From contig NZ_NEVQ01000013.1 in NCBI RefSeq assembly GCF_002261185.1, forward strand, positions 310,001-374,000: a DNA stretch of 64,000 nt. Reading direction: 5' to 3'. The notes below the pieces were generated by a model. The model did no database searches and had not been told where the DNA came from. It saw only the letters and a program-made list of their open reading frames with translations. Made by a program: the position numbers and the translations under genes. Below are positions 52,177 through 61,973 of the stretch, in pieces. This stretch comes from Bordetella genomosp. 4 (GTDB lineage: Bacteria > Pseudomonadota > Gammaproteobacteria > Burkholderiales > Burkholderiaceae_B). Every line of letters begins with the position of its first letter. Within the stretch, counting starts at the first letter, position 1.

Positions 52177-53327
52177 CTGATATCTGCTCCTTTTTCCAGC
52201 AATTGGCGGGCAACGATCACACGCATGATCTCGTTGGTGCCCTCGAGAATCTGATGGACACGAGTATCGCGCACCAGGCGCTCCAAGGGATAGTCCCGCA
52301 AGTAGCCATAACCCCCATGAATCTGCTGTGCGTCCAGGCAGATCTGGAAACCCATATCGGTCGCAAAGCGCTTGGCCATGGCGCAATATGTGCCGGCATC
52401 GGGCGAGCCGGCGTCCAGCTTGCACGCTGCCAATCGCACCATCTGCCGGGCGGCAACCAAATGCGTAGCCATGTCCGCGAGTTTGAACTGCAAGGCCTGA
52501 AACTCAGCCAGGCGGCGGCCGAACTGTTTGCGCTCGTCCATGTAGCGCCGTGCGGCGTCCAATGCGCCCTGGGCAGCGCCCACGGAGCAGGTACCGATAT
52601 TGATGCGTCCGCCGTCCAGGCCTTTCATGGCGATCTTGAAACCCTCGCCTTCCTTGCCCAGCATATTGGCGGCCGGCACTCGCACGTTTTCAAAGGTGAT
52701 GGGACGCGTGGACTGGCTGTTCCATCCCATTTTTTCCTCTTTGCGGCCATAGCTGATACCAGCGCTGTCGGCCGGGACGGCAAAAGCGCTGACACCGCCA
52801 GGCCCCTCGCCGCCGGTGCGCGCCATGACGACCAGCAGATCCGTATCGCCGCCGCCCGAGATGAACGCCTTGGCGCCGTTGAGCACAAAATCGTCACCGT
52901 CGCGTTTCGCGCTGGTGCGCAACGAACCGGCATCCGACCCTGCGCCAGGCTCAGTCAAACAATACGAAGCGAGTTTTTCTCCGGTGGCCAGCAACGGCCC
53001 CCAGGCCTCACGCAGCGCCGGTTGGCCCCATTGGCCAACCATCCAGGTCGCCATGTTGTGAATCGTCAGGAACGCTGTCGTCGATGGATCGACCGCGGCC
53101 ATTTCCTCGAACACCAGCGTGGCGTCCAACCGAGGCAGCCCCAGGCCGCCGATATCCTCGGACGCATAAATCGCGCAGAAACCCAATTCGCCCGCTCGCG
53201 CAAAGGCCTCACGGGGAAAAATGCCCTCGGCATCCCAACGAGCGGCGTTGGGGGCGAGCTCGCCCTGTGCATAGTCGCGCGCAGCCTGCGCAAAAGCCTG
53301 CTGCTCGTCAGTCAATTCCAGATCCAC
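52173..53327 (-). CDS. Acyl-CoA dehydrogenase, isobutyryl-CoA type
   Basis: The protein has 384 residues from a GTG at 53327 after AGGAGAC. FAD-dependent family motifs are YCLTEPGAGSDAGSLRTSA and FENVRVPAANMLG, and the catalytic Glu lies in the C-terminal region near QILEGTNEIMRVIVARQL. DAQQIHGGYGYLRDYPLERLVRD is also conserved. As the first gene of a set with HIBYL-CoA hydrolase and MmsB, it probably oxidises isobutyryl-CoA from valine. Short-branched or straight-chain specificity is inferred from context. Confidence 0.88.
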   Translation of the reverse strand: MDLELTDEQQAFAQAARDYAQGELAPNAARWDAEGIFPREAFARAGELGFCAIYASEDIGGLGLPRLDATLVFEEMAAVDPSTTAFLTIHNMATWMVGQWGQPALREAWGPLLATGEKLASYCLTEPGAGSDAGSLRTSAKRDGDDFVLNGAKAFISGGGDTDLLVVMARTGGEGPGGVSAFAVPADSAGISYGRKEEKMGWNSQSTRPITFENVRVPAANMLGKEGEGFKIAMKGLDGGRINIGTCSVGAAQGALDAARRYMDERKQFGRRLAEFQALQFKLADMATHLVAARQMVRLAACKLDAGSPDAGTYCAMAKRFATDMGFQICLDAQQIHGGYGYLRDYPLERLVRDTRVHQILEGTNEIMRVIVARQLLEKGADIR

Positions 53328-53524
53328 AGCGTTGTCTCCTGTTGGTTGGTCTAGCTGGCGTCATGGCTGTCTCGTGAACGGCCACATCCGCCATCCGTCC
53401 ATTTTGCATGACGTTAACGTAAACGTAAATCTGTAGCCGGTATCTTACGCCGGAATCCAGGGACTATTTTGTCCTGCCGATGACTTTTTCCGCGACAGGC
53501 GGCGGGTTCGCTGCGAAACGGGGT

Positions 53525-53869
53525 CTACAACAATCCAGCTGGGCGCTCGCGGCCGTTGCGTGCCGCCGTGGCCTTGGCGCGGCGGTGATCAGCCCGTCGG
53601 CGGCGCGAGACCATGGGATCGAACGTCAGCGGACGATAGATCTCGATCCGATCACCGTCGGCCAATGGCGTCTCGGCCTGGCATTGTTTGCCAAACACGC
53701 CCACGCCCTGCCCCCACGGATCCAGCCCGGGAAACCCAGCCTCAAAACCGCTCTCGCGCAGCGCGTCTGCGGCCGTGGCGCCGGCCGGCAATGTCAATTC
53801 GCGCAGCCATGTGGCCGTAGGCGTGGGATAACACACGCTGACTCGCAGCACGGCAGGCTTATTCCCCAT
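53525..53869 (-). CDS. rnfH: RnfH/UPF0125-family protein (RatB)
   Basis: The protein has 114 residues from the ATG at 53869; the start lies 10 bases inside the end of ratA. It has a ubiquitin-like beta-grasp pattern: VSVCYPTPTATWLRELTLPAG, then GVGVFGKQCQAETPLADGDRIEIYRPL, the family's signature end. The basic tail (RRRRADHRRAKATAARNGR) is typical of UPF0125. Function in the cell is unclear despite the name; it occurs with ratA and smpB in many Proteobacteria, as here. Confidence 0.92.
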   Translation of the reverse strand: MGNKPAVLRVSVCYPTPTATWLRELTLPAGATAADALRESGFEAGFPGLDPWGQGVGVFGKQCQAETPLADGDRIEIYRPLTFDPMVSRRRRADHRRAKATAARNGRERPAGLL

Positions 53870-54293
53870 AGATCGCCTGCGCCCGTTTGGTAAAGGAATC
53901 GATAAAACTGGTCGCAATCCGGTTAAAGACCGGGCCCACCACCATTTCCAGGGCGCGGTTGGAAAACGCGTATTCCAGTGTGAACAGGACCTTGCACGCG
54001 TCCTCGGCCAGGGCCTGGAATTCCCAGTTGCCCACCAGCATCGAGAACGGGCCATCCACCAGCTCGAGCTGAATCCGGTTGGGGTACTCGTGGGTATTGC
54101 GGGTGGTGAAGCGCTGCTTCATCCCCGCAAAACTGATCATCACAGAGGCCTGCATCCCGTGTTCGTCCCGTGACTGGACCTCCGTTCCGCCGCACCACGG
54201 CATGAATTCGGGATACTTTTCCACGTCGGCAACGAGGTCGAACATCTGCGCGGCACTATAGGGAACCAGGACAGATCGCTGTACTTTATGCAT
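53859..54293 (-). CDS. ratA: RatA/COQ10-type START-domain protein
   Basis: The protein has 144 residues. The START-like fold shows VPYSAAQMFDLVADVEKYPEF, WCGGTEVQSRD and FRTLEYAFSNRALEMVV-type strands (LFTLEYAFSNRALEM). RatA was described as a ribosome-association inhibitor in E. coli; the family also includes the coenzyme-Q-binding COQ10 proteins, so its role is disputed. It is divergent from smpB with 90 bases between, the conserved arrangement. Confidence 0.92.
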   Translation of the reverse strand: MHKVQRSVLVPYSAAQMFDLVADVEKYPEFMPWCGGTEVQSRDEHGMQASVMISFAGMKQRFTTRNTHEYPNRIQLELVDGPFSMLVGNWEFQALAEDACKVLFTLEYAFSNRALEMVVGPVFNRIATSFIDSFTKRAQAIYGE

Positions 54294-54330
54294 CGGCTAT
54301 CGCAAATCGCTAGAATGGTTGGATTTTACC

Positions 54331-54345
54331 GGTAGCGCAGCTACC
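54331..54345. other. Short hairpin in the smpB leader
   Basis: GGTAGC-GCA-GCTACC forms a 6-bp perfect stem (7 bp with the flanking C-G), followed by CGCCGCATTTTT. It lies 39 bases before the smpB ATG, in the space shared with ratA. It could be a weak leader attenuator or chance symmetry. Confidence 0.35.
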
Positions 54346-54383
54346 GCCGCATTTTTCGCCGGATTACTGCCTGATCAGCCTTT

Positions 54384-54851
54384 ATGAGCATTATCGACAA
54401 CCGCAAGGCCACCCACGATTATTTCATCGAAGACCGCTACGAGGCCGGCCTGGTCCTGCAAGGCTGGGAGGTCAAGGCGATTCGCGAGGGCCGCGTCCAG
54501 CTCAAAGAAAGCTACGTCATCGTGCGCGATGGCGAGCTGTTTTTGCTGGGCATGCATGTCAGCCCCTTGCCTACTGCCTCCACGCACATCCATCCCGACG
54601 CCATGCGCACGCGCAAACTGCTGCTCAAAGGCGAGGAAATCAGCAAGCTGATCGGCAAGGTCGAGCAACGTGGCTACACCCTCGTCCCGCTGAATCTGCA
54701 CTACAAAAATGGACGGATCAAGCTCGATTTCGCGCTGGGCCGCGGCAAGAAGCTTTACGACAAACGCGACAGCTCTCGTGAAAAAGACTGGCAGCGCGAG
54801 AAAGAACGCATCATGAAGCACGACACCCGCAGTTCGCGGCGCGACGATTGA
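54384..54851 (+). CDS. smpB: SsrA-binding protein SmpB
   Basis: The 155-residue length is normal. Hallmarks are the N-terminal [40 protein letters not shown] and [21 protein letters not shown], then the basic tail [20 protein letters not shown] that is needed for tmRNA accommodation. It binds tmRNA and rescues stalled ribosomes. Divergent from ratA. The ssrA gene itself is not seen in the window. Confidence 0.96.
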   Translation: MSIIDNRKATHDYFIEDRYEAGLVLQGWEVKAIREGRVQLKESYVIVRDGELFLLGMHVSPLPTASTHIHPDAMRTRKLLLKGEEISKLIGKVEQRGYTLVPLNLHYKNGRIKLDFALGRGKKLYDKRDSSREKDWQREKERIMKHDTRSSRRDD

Positions 54852-55069
54852 ACGACGGCTGGCCATCCTGCAGCCTCGCCAAGCCAGATGAGGCTAGACA
54901 CATCTGTCAGTCGCCACCTTGACCTCGGCGAGACCCTTCTACAGAGGCCTTTGCCGAAACGCGCTCGAGGCTCGTTGAAACTGGCCGTCTGCTGGATACG
55001 CAGCGTTCTGACCAAGGCAGGCTGCCACGTCTGAACCAGGCAGTCTGGCGCATCCGGCACAAACCTGTA

Positions 55070-55999
55070 TTACACCGGCTTGCTCGTCTTGACGATCGCC
55101 ATCGCCGACGCAATCAGGCCGCCGACATCCGACAAATTGGACGGCAGGATCAGGGTGTTGCCTTCCTTGGCGACATTGCCGAAGGCATCGACATAACGCT
55201 CGGCGACCTTCAGGTTGACGGCTTCCATGCCGCCTGGCTGACGCACTGCCTCGCCCACTTGTGTGATCGCCTTCGCAGTTGCTTCGGCAATGGCCAGCAC
55301 AGCAGCAGCCTCGCCCTGGGCCTGGTTGATCTGCGCCTGCTTTTCACCCTCCGAGCGCGCGATGGCGGCTTCCCGTTCGCCGGTCGCGATGTTGATCTGC
55401 TCCTGACGGCGGCCTTCGGAGGCTGCGATCAGCGCACGCTTTTCCCGCTCGGCGGTAATCTGAGCTTGCATCGCGCGCAGGATTTCGTTGGGCGGCGTCA
55501 AATCCTTGATTTCATAACGCAATACCTTCACCCCCCAGTTCAGCGCGGCCTCATCGAGTGAGGCCACAATCGTGGCGTTGATGAATTCGCGTTCCTCGAA
55601 AGTGCGATCCAATTCCAGTTTCCCGATCACCGAACGCAGCGTGGTCTGCGCCAGCTGAGTAATTGCCGAGATGTAGTTGGACGAACCGTACGACGCGCGC
55701 ATCGGATCCGTTACCTGGAAATAGAGGACACCATCGACCTGCAATTGCGTGTTATCGCGCGTAATGCAGACCTGGCTCGGCACGTCCAGCGGGATTTCCT
55801 TGAGCGAATGTTTGTAGGAAACGCGCTCAATAAACGGGATCACAAACCCCGCGCCTGGCGAAAGCACCCGGTCGAACTTGCCCAGCCGTTCGACGACCCA
55901 GGCGTGCTGCTGCGGCACGATGGCAATGGCCTTGATGATGATCAACAACGCCAGAACGACCAAGACGATCAGGGCGATAGTGGAAGGTTCGAGCATCAT
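55070..55999 (-). CDS. Stomatin/SPFH (Band 7) membrane protein, QmcA-like
   Basis: The protein has 309 residues from tandem ATG codons at 55999 after AGGACC. One N-terminal helix (IALIVLVVLALLIIIKAIAI) precedes the SPFH domain (VVERLGKFDRVLSPGAGFVIPF, then VITRDNTQLQVDGVLYFQVTDP as VCITRDNTQLQVDG). A coiled coil rich in Ala, Glu and Gln follows (EREAAIARSEGEKQAQINQA), then a C-terminal assembly motif. These proteins oligomerise at the membrane and modulate proteases such as FtsH. The NfeD partner is 100 bases upstream. Confidence 0.9.
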   Translation of the reverse strand: MMLEPSTIALIVLVVLALLIIIKAIAIVPQQHAWVVERLGKFDRVLSPGAGFVIPFIERVSYKHSLKEIPLDVPSQVCITRDNTQLQVDGVLYFQVTDPMRASYGSSNYISAITQLAQTTLRSVIGKLELDRTFEEREFINATIVASLDEAALNWGVKVLRYEIKDLTPPNEILRAMQAQITAEREKRALIAASEGRRQEQINIATGEREAAIARSEGEKQAQINQAQGEAAAVLAIAEATAKAITQVGEAVRQPGGMEAVNLKVAERYVDAFGNVAKEGNTLILPSNLSDVGGLIASAMAIVKTSKPV

Positions 56000-56099
56000 G
56001 GAAATGGTCCTGCGTGGGATGAGAGACGACCGCACCCATCGAGGGCGGCCACGAAATCAGACAGACAAGCCTAGACTGTAACGTACTCGGCTATGCGAT

Positions 56100-56522
56100 T
56101 CACACCTTGCGCTTCAGCACCAGCCGCGGACCACGGACCTCGCTGATCATGTACAGACCCGGCTCACGCGGTTGACCGGCTGCGAGCTCTGCTTGCCAAT
56201 GCGCGCCACGATACCAGACGCGTGCAATGCCGGCGTCGGTCCAGCTTTCGACTTCGACAGTCTGGCCGATGTCCAGATGCACATCCGCATTACTCTTCGC
56301 ATCGACCTCGCGTTTTTTCAGGACGCCGGTACGGCGCAATACAAATAATCCCACCAAAGCCACCACAGCGCATGCCACGAGTTGCCACTCGAAGCCGGCG
56401 TCGAACCACGCTACTGCGCCGCCCGCGGCCAGCCCCAGTGCGACCAGCAACAGGTAAAACGTGCCGCTAGCCACCTCACCGATGAGTGCGGCCGCTGCCA
56501 GTCCGAACCATATCCACATCAT
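56100..56522 (-). CDS. NfeD-family membrane protein
   Basis: The protein has 140 residues from the first of two ATGs at 56522, preceded by AAGG. Two or three helices are visible (MWIWFGLAAAALIGEV, FYLLLVALGLAAGGAV, LVACAVVALVGLFVL) before a C-terminal OB-fold beta domain (DIGQTVEVESWTDAGIARVWYRG). NfeD proteins act together with stomatin-like SPFH proteins, and the stomatin gene follows directly, which supports the assignment. Confidence 0.9.
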   Translation of the reverse strand: MMWIWFGLAAAALIGEVASGTFYLLLVALGLAAGGAVAWFDAGFEWQLVACAVVALVGLFVLRRTGVLKKREVDAKSNADVHLDIGQTVEVESWTDAGIARVWYRGAHWQAELAAGQPREPGLYMISEVRGPRLVLKRKV

Positions 56523-56720
56523 GTGATGCCTTATTTGATAAACCCTGGGTTGGACTCTACCGGCCCATATGCCCTCGGAAGCCAAGGAAGCAAGGGGCAT
56601 CCCCGCGTCCCCTCTGCAACAGAATATGGCTCGATTGTACGGATTTCTGCGTCATGACGATTTATCATCATGCTGTGTTGACTGCGTTTTGCGCCCAATG
56701 GCAAGCCTCTGGATTTCCCA

Positions 56721-57509
56721 ATGAATACTGCTGCCCCCCATTCCGACGGCCTACTGCCCGTCCTGATTCTGCATACCGGTGACCCTGATGAAGTCCTGCG
56801 CCAATCGCATGGCGGCTATGCCGACATGATGCGCCATGCTGCCGGACTGTCGCCCGATGCGGTGCACATCGTACGGGTGTATCTGGACGAGGAGCCTCTG
56901 GCGCCCTCGGCCTATCGCGCGGCACTGATCACGGGGTCACCTGCCATGGTGACGGACCTCGAGGCCTGGAGCGAGCGCACGGCCGCGTGGATACGGCAGG
57001 CAGCAGCCGAGAGCCTGCCTATGTTCGGCGTATGCTACGGCCATCAATTGCTGGCGCATGCGCTCGGGGGCGTAGTGGACTACAACATCAAGGGCCGCGA
57101 ACTTGGAACGCAAACCATAGAGTGCTTGCCAGATGCGACAGGCGATGCCTTGATGACGGGTTTGCCCACCCGCTTTCCTGCCCAATTGCTGCACGCACAA
57201 AGCGTCACGCAGTTACCCCCCGGTGCCGTCGCGCTGGCCCGCTCAGATATGGATCCTCATCAATTGATCCGCCTGGCGCCCGCGATCTATTCCACGCAAT
57301 TCCATCCAGAATTCGGGCCTGAGTTCATGCGCGATCATCTGCAGCAGTATCAGACCGCATATGGCCGCGAAGGGCTCGATACCGCCGCCCTCAGCGCTGC
57401 CTTGGGGCCGACACCCACGGCGGCTAGCCTGGTGCGACGATTTCTAGGACTGTGCCAGCGTACGTCCATGCGATCGCCTCAAAACACCGGCCATATCCAA
57501 GCAAAGTAA
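56721..57509 (+). CDS. Class I glutamine amidotransferase-like protein
   Basis: The protein has 262 residues. The glutaminase site is PMFGVCYGHQLLAHALGG with nucleophile Cys, and the His/Glu partners in TQFHPEFGPEFM. LITGSPAMVTD is the oxyanion strand region. Proteins of this stand-alone type resemble GMP-synthase glutaminase relatives such as YfeJ or gamma-glutamyl-transfer enzymes, so the amine acceptor is unknown. The last 35 residues (LGLCQRTSMRSPQNTGHIQ) look unconserved. A terminator follows. Confidence 0.85.
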   Translation: MNTAAPHSDGLLPVLILHTGDPDEVLRQSHGGYADMMRHAAGLSPDAVHIVRVYLDEEPLAPSAYRAALITGSPAMVTDLEAWSERTAAWIRQAAAESLPMFGVCYGHQLLAHALGGVVDYNIKGRELGTQTIECLPDATGDALMTGLPTRFPAQLLHAQSVTQLPPGAVALARSDMDPHQLIRLAPAIYSTQFHPEFGPEFMRDHLQQYQTAYGREGLDTAALSAALGPTPTAASLVRRFLGLCQRTSMRSPQNTGHIQAK

Positions 57510-57523
57510 CGCCCAAGGCGAAA

Positions 57524-57556
57524 AAAAGCCCTGCATTCTTTGAATGCAGGGCTTTT
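57524..57556. terminator. Bidirectional intrinsic terminator
   Basis: A 15-bp perfect stem (AAAAGCCCTGCATTC with GAATGCAGGGCTTTT) surrounds a 3-base loop, with A/T runs on both sides. It lies between the amidotransferase gene (plus) and the ppsA stop (minus). Confidence 0.92.
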
Positions 57557-57581
57557 GCTATGACGAGCTGTTCCAGCCAGA

Positions 57582-59945
57582 TTACTTAGCCAGACGCTGC
57601 CACGTATCGACCACCGTGTCCGGATTCAACGACATGGACAGAATGCCTTCGTCCTTGAGCCACTGAGCGAAATCGGGATGGTCGCTGGGGCCTTGGCCGC
57701 AGATACCGACGTACTTGTTGGCGGCCAGGCAAGCCTTGATCGCACGGCTCAGCATGAACTTCACCGCATCATCACGCTCGTCGAAGTCGGCGGCCAACAG
57801 CTCCATACCGGAGTCGCGATCCAGGCCCAGCGTCAACTGCGTCATGTCGTTCGAACCGATCGAGAAGCCGTCGAAATGTTCCAGGAACTGGTCGGCCAAC
57901 AAGGCATTGGACGGGACTTCGCACATCATGATGAGCTTCAGGCCGTTTTCGCCGCGAGCCAAGCCATGGGCGGCCAGCAGGTCCACCACGCGCTTGGCCT
58001 GGCTGACCGTACGCACGAACGGCACCATGATCTCGACGTTGGTCAGGCCCATTTCGTCGCGCACTTTCTTGAGCGCCTCGCATTCCATGCGGAAGCACTC
58101 GGCAAAGTCGGCAGCGATATAGCGCGACGCGCCGCGGAAACCCAGCATGGGGTTTTCTTCCTCAGGCTCGTAACGCGAACCGCCCACCAGCTTGCGATAT
58201 TCGTTGGACTTGAAGTCCGACATACGCACGATGACCGACTTGGGCCAGAACGCGGCGGCGATGGTGGCGATGCCTTCAGCGAGCTTTTCGACAAAGAAAG
58301 CGCGCGGGCTGGCATAGCCGCGGGCAGCCGATTCGACCGCCTTTTTCAGCTCGGCATCGACATTCGGGTAATCCAGCACGGCCTTCGGGTGAATGCCGAT
58401 GTTGTTGTTGATGATGAACTCCAGGCGAGCCAGGCCCACACCCGAGTTGGGGATTTGCGCGAAATCGAAAGCCAGCTGAGGATTACCGACGTTCATCATG
58501 ATCTTGACGTCGATCGGCGGCATTTCGCCGCGGCGGACCTCTTCGACTTCGGTTTCGATCAGACCGTCGTAAATGCGGCCCTCGTCACCCTCGGCGCACG
58601 ACACGGTCACGGCCTGGCCTTCTTTCAGGACATCGGTCGCTTCTCCGCAGCCCACCACAGCCGGGATACCCAGTTCACGCGCAATAATGGCCGCGTGGCA
58701 GGTACGGCCGCCACGGTTGGTCACGATGGCCGAGGCGCGTTTCATGACCGGTTCCCAGTTAGGGTCGGTCATGTCGGTCACCAGCACATCGCCGGGCTGC
58801 ACACGATCCATTTCAGAAATGTCGGCCACGACGCGCACGGGGCCGGAGCCGATTTTCTGGCCGATAGCACGGCCGGTGATCAGGACCTGGCCGGTAGCTT
58901 TCAGGCGATAGCGCTGCTGGACGTCGTTGCCGGTTTGCTGCGATTTCACCGTTTCGGGGCGAGCTTGCAGAATGTAGATTTTGCCATCCACGCCGTCACG
59001 GCCCCACTCGATATCCATCGGGCGCTTGTAGTGCTTTTCGATGATGACCGCGTAGCGCGCCAATTCAGAGACCTCATCATCGGTCAACGAATAACGGTTG
59101 CGCTCGGATACCGGCACATCCACTGTGCGTACGGCACGGCCTTCGGGGCGCTCGGGATCGAATTCCATCTTGATCAGCTTGGAGCCGATACGGCGGCTGA
59201 CGATGGGATAGTGACCCTTTTCCAGCGTAGGCTTGAACACGTAGAACTCGTCGGGGTTCACGGCGCCCTGCACCACGGTTTCGCCCAGGCCATAGGAAGA
59301 GGTGATAAACACCACGTCTTGGAAGCCCGATTCGGTGTCGATGGTGAACATCACGCCGGCGCTGCCCTTGTCAGAGCGCACCATGCGTTGCACGCCCGCC
59401 GACAACGCGACTTCGGCGTGAGCATAGCCTTTGTGCACGCGATAGGAGATCGCACGGTCGTTGTACAACGACGCGAACACGTGGCGAATCTTGTCCAGCA
59501 CGTCGTCAATACCGACGACATTCAGGAAGGTTTCCTGTTGGCCCGCGAACGAGGCATCAGGCAAATCCTCGGCCGTTGCGGACGAACGCACAGCGAACGA
59601 ACCCTTGCCGTCAGCATCCAGCGCGGCAAAGGCCGTGCGGATCTGCTGCTCGAATTCGGGCGAGAACGGAGCATCGACGATCCATTGGCGGATCTCGGCG
59701 CCAGCCGTCGCCAGCTCGCGAACGTCTTCGGGGTTCAGCGTGCTGAGTCGCGTGGCAATGCGCGCATCCAGACCAGAGGCTTTGAGGAAATCACGGAAGG
59801 CTTCAGCAGTCGTAGCAAAACCGCCCGGTACGCGGACACCCGCGCCGGACAGCTGACTGATCATTTCACCTAGTGATGCGTTCTTACCTCCTACCGAGTC
59901 CACATCCGTCATGCGGAGCTGCTCGAACGAAACGACGTACGACAT
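57582..59945 (-). CDS. ppsA: Phosphoenolpyruvate synthase
   Basis: The 787-residue length matches the family. The N-terminal ATP-grasp domain has [14 protein letters not shown] and [22 protein letters not shown]. The phosphohistidine domain has H417 in [15 protein letters not shown], with T415 as the likely phosphorylation site for regulator PpsR. The C-terminal PEP-binding barrel includes [22 protein letters not shown] and [17 protein letters not shown]. The ATG follows AAGGTGAC by seven bases. It converts pyruvate and ATP to PEP in gluconeogenesis. It is divergent from its regulator ppsR, with an inverted repeat between them. Confidence 0.97.
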   Translation of the reverse strand: MSYVVSFEQLRMTDVDSVGGKNASLGEMISQLSGAGVRVPGGFATTAEAFRDFLKASGLDARIATRLSTLNPEDVRELATAGAEIRQWIVDAPFSPEFEQQIRTAFAALDADGKGSFAVRSSATAEDLPDASFAGQQETFLNVVGIDDVLDKIRHVFASLYNDRAISYRVHKGYAHAEVALSAGVQRMVRSDKGSAGVMFTIDTESGFQDVVFITSSYGLGETVVQGAVNPDEFYVFKPTLEKGHYPIVSRRIGSKLIKMEFDPERPEGRAVRTVDVPVSERNRYSLTDDEVSELARYAVIIEKHYKRPMDIEWGRDGVDGKIYILQARPETVKSQQTGNDVQQRYRLKATGQVLITGRAIGQKIGSGPVRVVADISEMDRVQPGDVLVTDMTDPNWEPVMKRASAIVTNRGGRTCHAAIIARELGIPAVVGCGEATDVLKEGQAVTVSCAEGDEGRIYDGLIETEVEEVRRGEMPPIDVKIMMNVGNPQLAFDFAQIPNSGVGLARLEFIINNNIGIHPKAVLDYPNVDAELKKAVESAARGYASPRAFFVEKLAEGIATIAAAFWPKSVIVRMSDFKSNEYRKLVGGSRYEPEEENPMLGFRGASRYIAADFAECFRMECEALKKVRDEMGLTNVEIMVPFVRTVSQAKRVVDLLAAHGLARGENGLKLIMMCEVPSNALLADQFLEHFDGFSIGSNDMTQLTLGLDRDSGMELLAADFDERDDAVKFMLSRAIKACLAANKYVGICGQGPSDHPDFAQWLKDEGILSMSLNPDTVVDTWQRLAK

Positions 59946-59975
59946 TTAAGTCACCTTTTACAATAGAGAAAGCGA

Positions 59976-60009
59976 GTTTGGTCAAAACATCACGATGCGC
60001 TGACCAAAC
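59976..60009. promoter_or_regulatory. Inverted repeat between ppsA and ppsR
   Basis: GTTTGGTCA (59976-59984) and TGACCAAAC (60001-60009) are perfect 9-bp inverted arms with a 16-base spacer, in the divergent ppsA/ppsR space. The near arm is 31 bases upstream of the ppsA start. Two half-sites at about one and a half to two helical turns, or a leader hairpin of the ppsA transcript, are both possible. Confidence 0.55.
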
Positions 60010-60101
60010 CAGCCTGAGACCGCTCTTGGGGTGACTGATTGGGGTCGAATTGTACCCGGTCGGGCACTCCAGCCCTCCACTTTGGTTGGAATATTTTACA
60101 T

Positions 60102-60932
60102 ATGGCTTCGTCCCCTATCGAACGTACTGTCTACATCGTCTCGGACAGCACCGGCATCACCGCAGAAACATTCAGTCACTCTGTGTTGTCCCAATTTGAG
60201 CAAGTACGCTTCAAGCCGATCCGCCTGCCCTTTATCGACACACTGGAAAAAGCCCGGGAAGTCGCCGAGCGCATCGACCGCAACGCCAATGAAACCGGCC
60301 TGCCGCCTATTGTCTTCAGCACGCTGGTCGACCCCCACAGCATGGAATGCGTCCGCCGCGCCAATGGAATTTTTCTGGACCTTTTTGGCACCTTCGTCGG
60401 ACATATCGAGCAGGCTTTGGGGATGAAATCCAATCATTCCGTCGGCCGTTCCCATATGGCGGCCAACTCTGAGCAGTACCGGAACCGGATTGATGCCATC
60501 AATTTCAGCCTGGCACATGACGACGGGCAGTTCATCAACCAATTGGACCAGGCCGATGTCATCCTAGTCGGCGTGTCCCGCTGTGGCAAGACGCCGACCA
60601 GCCTGTATCTGGCCATGCAGTACGCCATCAAAGCCGCCAATTTCCCGCTGACGCCCGACGATTTCGAGCGGGGCACGCTGCCCTCGACGGTGGCGCCGCA
60701 TCGATCCAAGCTGTTTGGCCTCTCGATTCAGCCTGAACGCCTGTCCGAGGTCCGCAACGAACGCCGTCCCAACAGCCAGTACGCGACGTTGGAACAATGC
60801 CGCTACGAAGTGGCCGAGGCCGAGCGCATGATGCGCCGCGAAGGGATTTCCTGGTTATCCACGACGACAAAGTCCATCGAGGAAATCGCCACGACGGTCA
60901 TGCAAGAGGTGGGCCTGGATAGATCGAATTAG
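60102..60932 (+). CDS. ppsR: PEP synthase regulatory protein (kinase/pyrophosphorylase)
   Basis: The protein has 276 residues from the ATG at 60102. It is a DUF299-family enzyme: VYIVSDSTGITAETFSHSVLSQF at the N-terminus (split SDSTGITAETF), P-loop G157VSRCGKT164, and a C-terminal CRYEVAEAERMMRREGI. It uses ADP to phosphorylate the Thr next to the catalytic His of PpsA and uses Pi to reverse it. Adjacency to ppsA fits exactly. No membrane or signal segments are visible. Confidence 0.95.
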   Translation: MASSPIERTVYIVSDSTGITAETFSHSVLSQFEQVRFKPIRLPFIDTLEKAREVAERIDRNANETGLPPIVFSTLVDPHSMECVRRANGIFLDLFGTFVGHIEQALGMKSNHSVGRSHMAANSEQYRNRIDAINFSLAHDDGQFINQLDQADVILVGVSRCGKTPTSLYLAMQYAIKAANFPLTPDDFERGTLPSTVAPHRSKLFGLSIQPERLSEVRNERRPNSQYATLEQCRYEVAEAERMMRREGISWLSTTTKSIEEIATTVMQEVGLDRSN

Positions 60933-61051
60933 ACCGTCGTATGGAGGGCCGGCCATTCATGCAAGGACGCGAGCGCGGCATACGAGGCCTGTTTAGATAG
61001 CCCACATCACTCAGGCACTCCGTTCAAACCGTCGCAGGGAATCGCATCTGG

Positions 61052-61852
61052 TCAGCTCCGGCCGCGTGGAGCCGTTCCCTGGCGGCGCTGTTCAAACAGA
61101 CACAGCGCCGTTGCCACGCCTACGTTCAAAGACTCCACCAAGGGGGCGTGGTCAATGCGTACCCGTAGCGTGGCGACAGACTGCAAGTCGGACGAAACGC
61201 CCTGCCCCTCGTGGCCGAATACCCAGGCGCATGCCTTTGGCAACGCAGTTGCATAGAGCTCCTGGGCGTTTTCCAACGTCGTCACCGCCAATGGCACATC
61301 CAGACGATCCACGCAGGCCATCAGATCCACCTGTTCGTGTATGGACAGCGCAAAATGCGCACCTTGGCCGCCACGCAGCACTTTGGGCGACCAGGCCGCC
61401 GCGCAGCCCGGCGACAGCAACACGCGAGACACGCCTGCGGCCGCGCATATCCGCAAAATCGTGCCGACGTTGCCCGGGTCCTGCACCCGGTCTAGCCATA
61501 CCATGGACTCGTCCAAGCGCACAGGCAGCGTTGGCGACGGCGGATCGACAATGAACAGCACGCCCTGACCGGTTTCAACGGTCTCCAGATGCTTCAAAAG
61601 CTGCGGCGTCAACGCCAAAATTTGCCGCTCGGGCAGGACCGCCTGTACGGCAGCCAGCAACGCCGACAGTTCCGGACGGTCCAGCCGGTCCGCATCGAAT
61701 ACCGCCAAGGCCGGCGTCGTTGACGACGCCAACCAGGCCTGACACAAATGCACGCCCTCCAGGATCGCGTTTTCGCCACGACGCCCGGCATGCTGGGCCA
61801 GACGCTGCAATTGCTTGAATTGAGGATTGTCGCGGGACGCGATGTGTTTCAT
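61052..61852 (-). CDS. TrmH/SpoU-family RNA 2'-O-methyltransferase
   Basis: The protein has 266 residues. The N-terminal substrate-binding region (RDNPQFKQLQRLAQHAGRRG) is followed by a SPOUT domain with knot motifs VWLDRVQDPGNVGTILRICAAAG, WVFGHEGQGVS and IDHAPLVESLNVGVATALCLFEQ. This family methylates ribose 2'-OH groups in rRNA or tRNA. The target nucleotide cannot be told by sight. It is downstream of rnhB in the lpx-rnhB run, an order commonly seen in Bordetella-like genomes. Confidence 0.9.
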   Translation of the reverse strand: MKHIASRDNPQFKQLQRLAQHAGRRGENAILEGVHLCQAWLASSTTPALAVFDADRLDRPELSALLAAVQAVLPERQILALTPQLLKHLETVETGQGVLFIVDPPSPTLPVRLDESMVWLDRVQDPGNVGTILRICAAAGVSRVLLSPGCAAAWSPKVLRGGQGAHFALSIHEQVDLMACVDRLDVPLAVTTLENAQELYATALPKACAWVFGHEGQGVSSDLQSVATLRVRIDHAPLVESLNVGVATALCLFEQRRQGTAPRGRS

Positions 61853-61973
61853 GGCAGAGATAGAGGGTGCAATACGCGGTGCACGATACCCGTGCGAAGA
61901 ACGCCATTAAATCGAATTAAATGCAATTCAGCCTGCACCGCACGAGCGGGAAATCCTCGAGGTAAACAGTATC

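Noticed and set aside
52203-53354. 383-codon open frame opposite the acyl-CoA dehydrogenase
   Set aside because: Shadow frame; the acyl-CoA dehydrogenase motifs on the other strand are unambiguous.
57678-59873. 731-codon open frame on the plus strand inside ppsA
   Set aside because: It is fully antisense to a clear PEP synthase with intact motifs, and its translation is His/Gln/Arg-rich without any domain, a usual shadow of GC-rich codon use.
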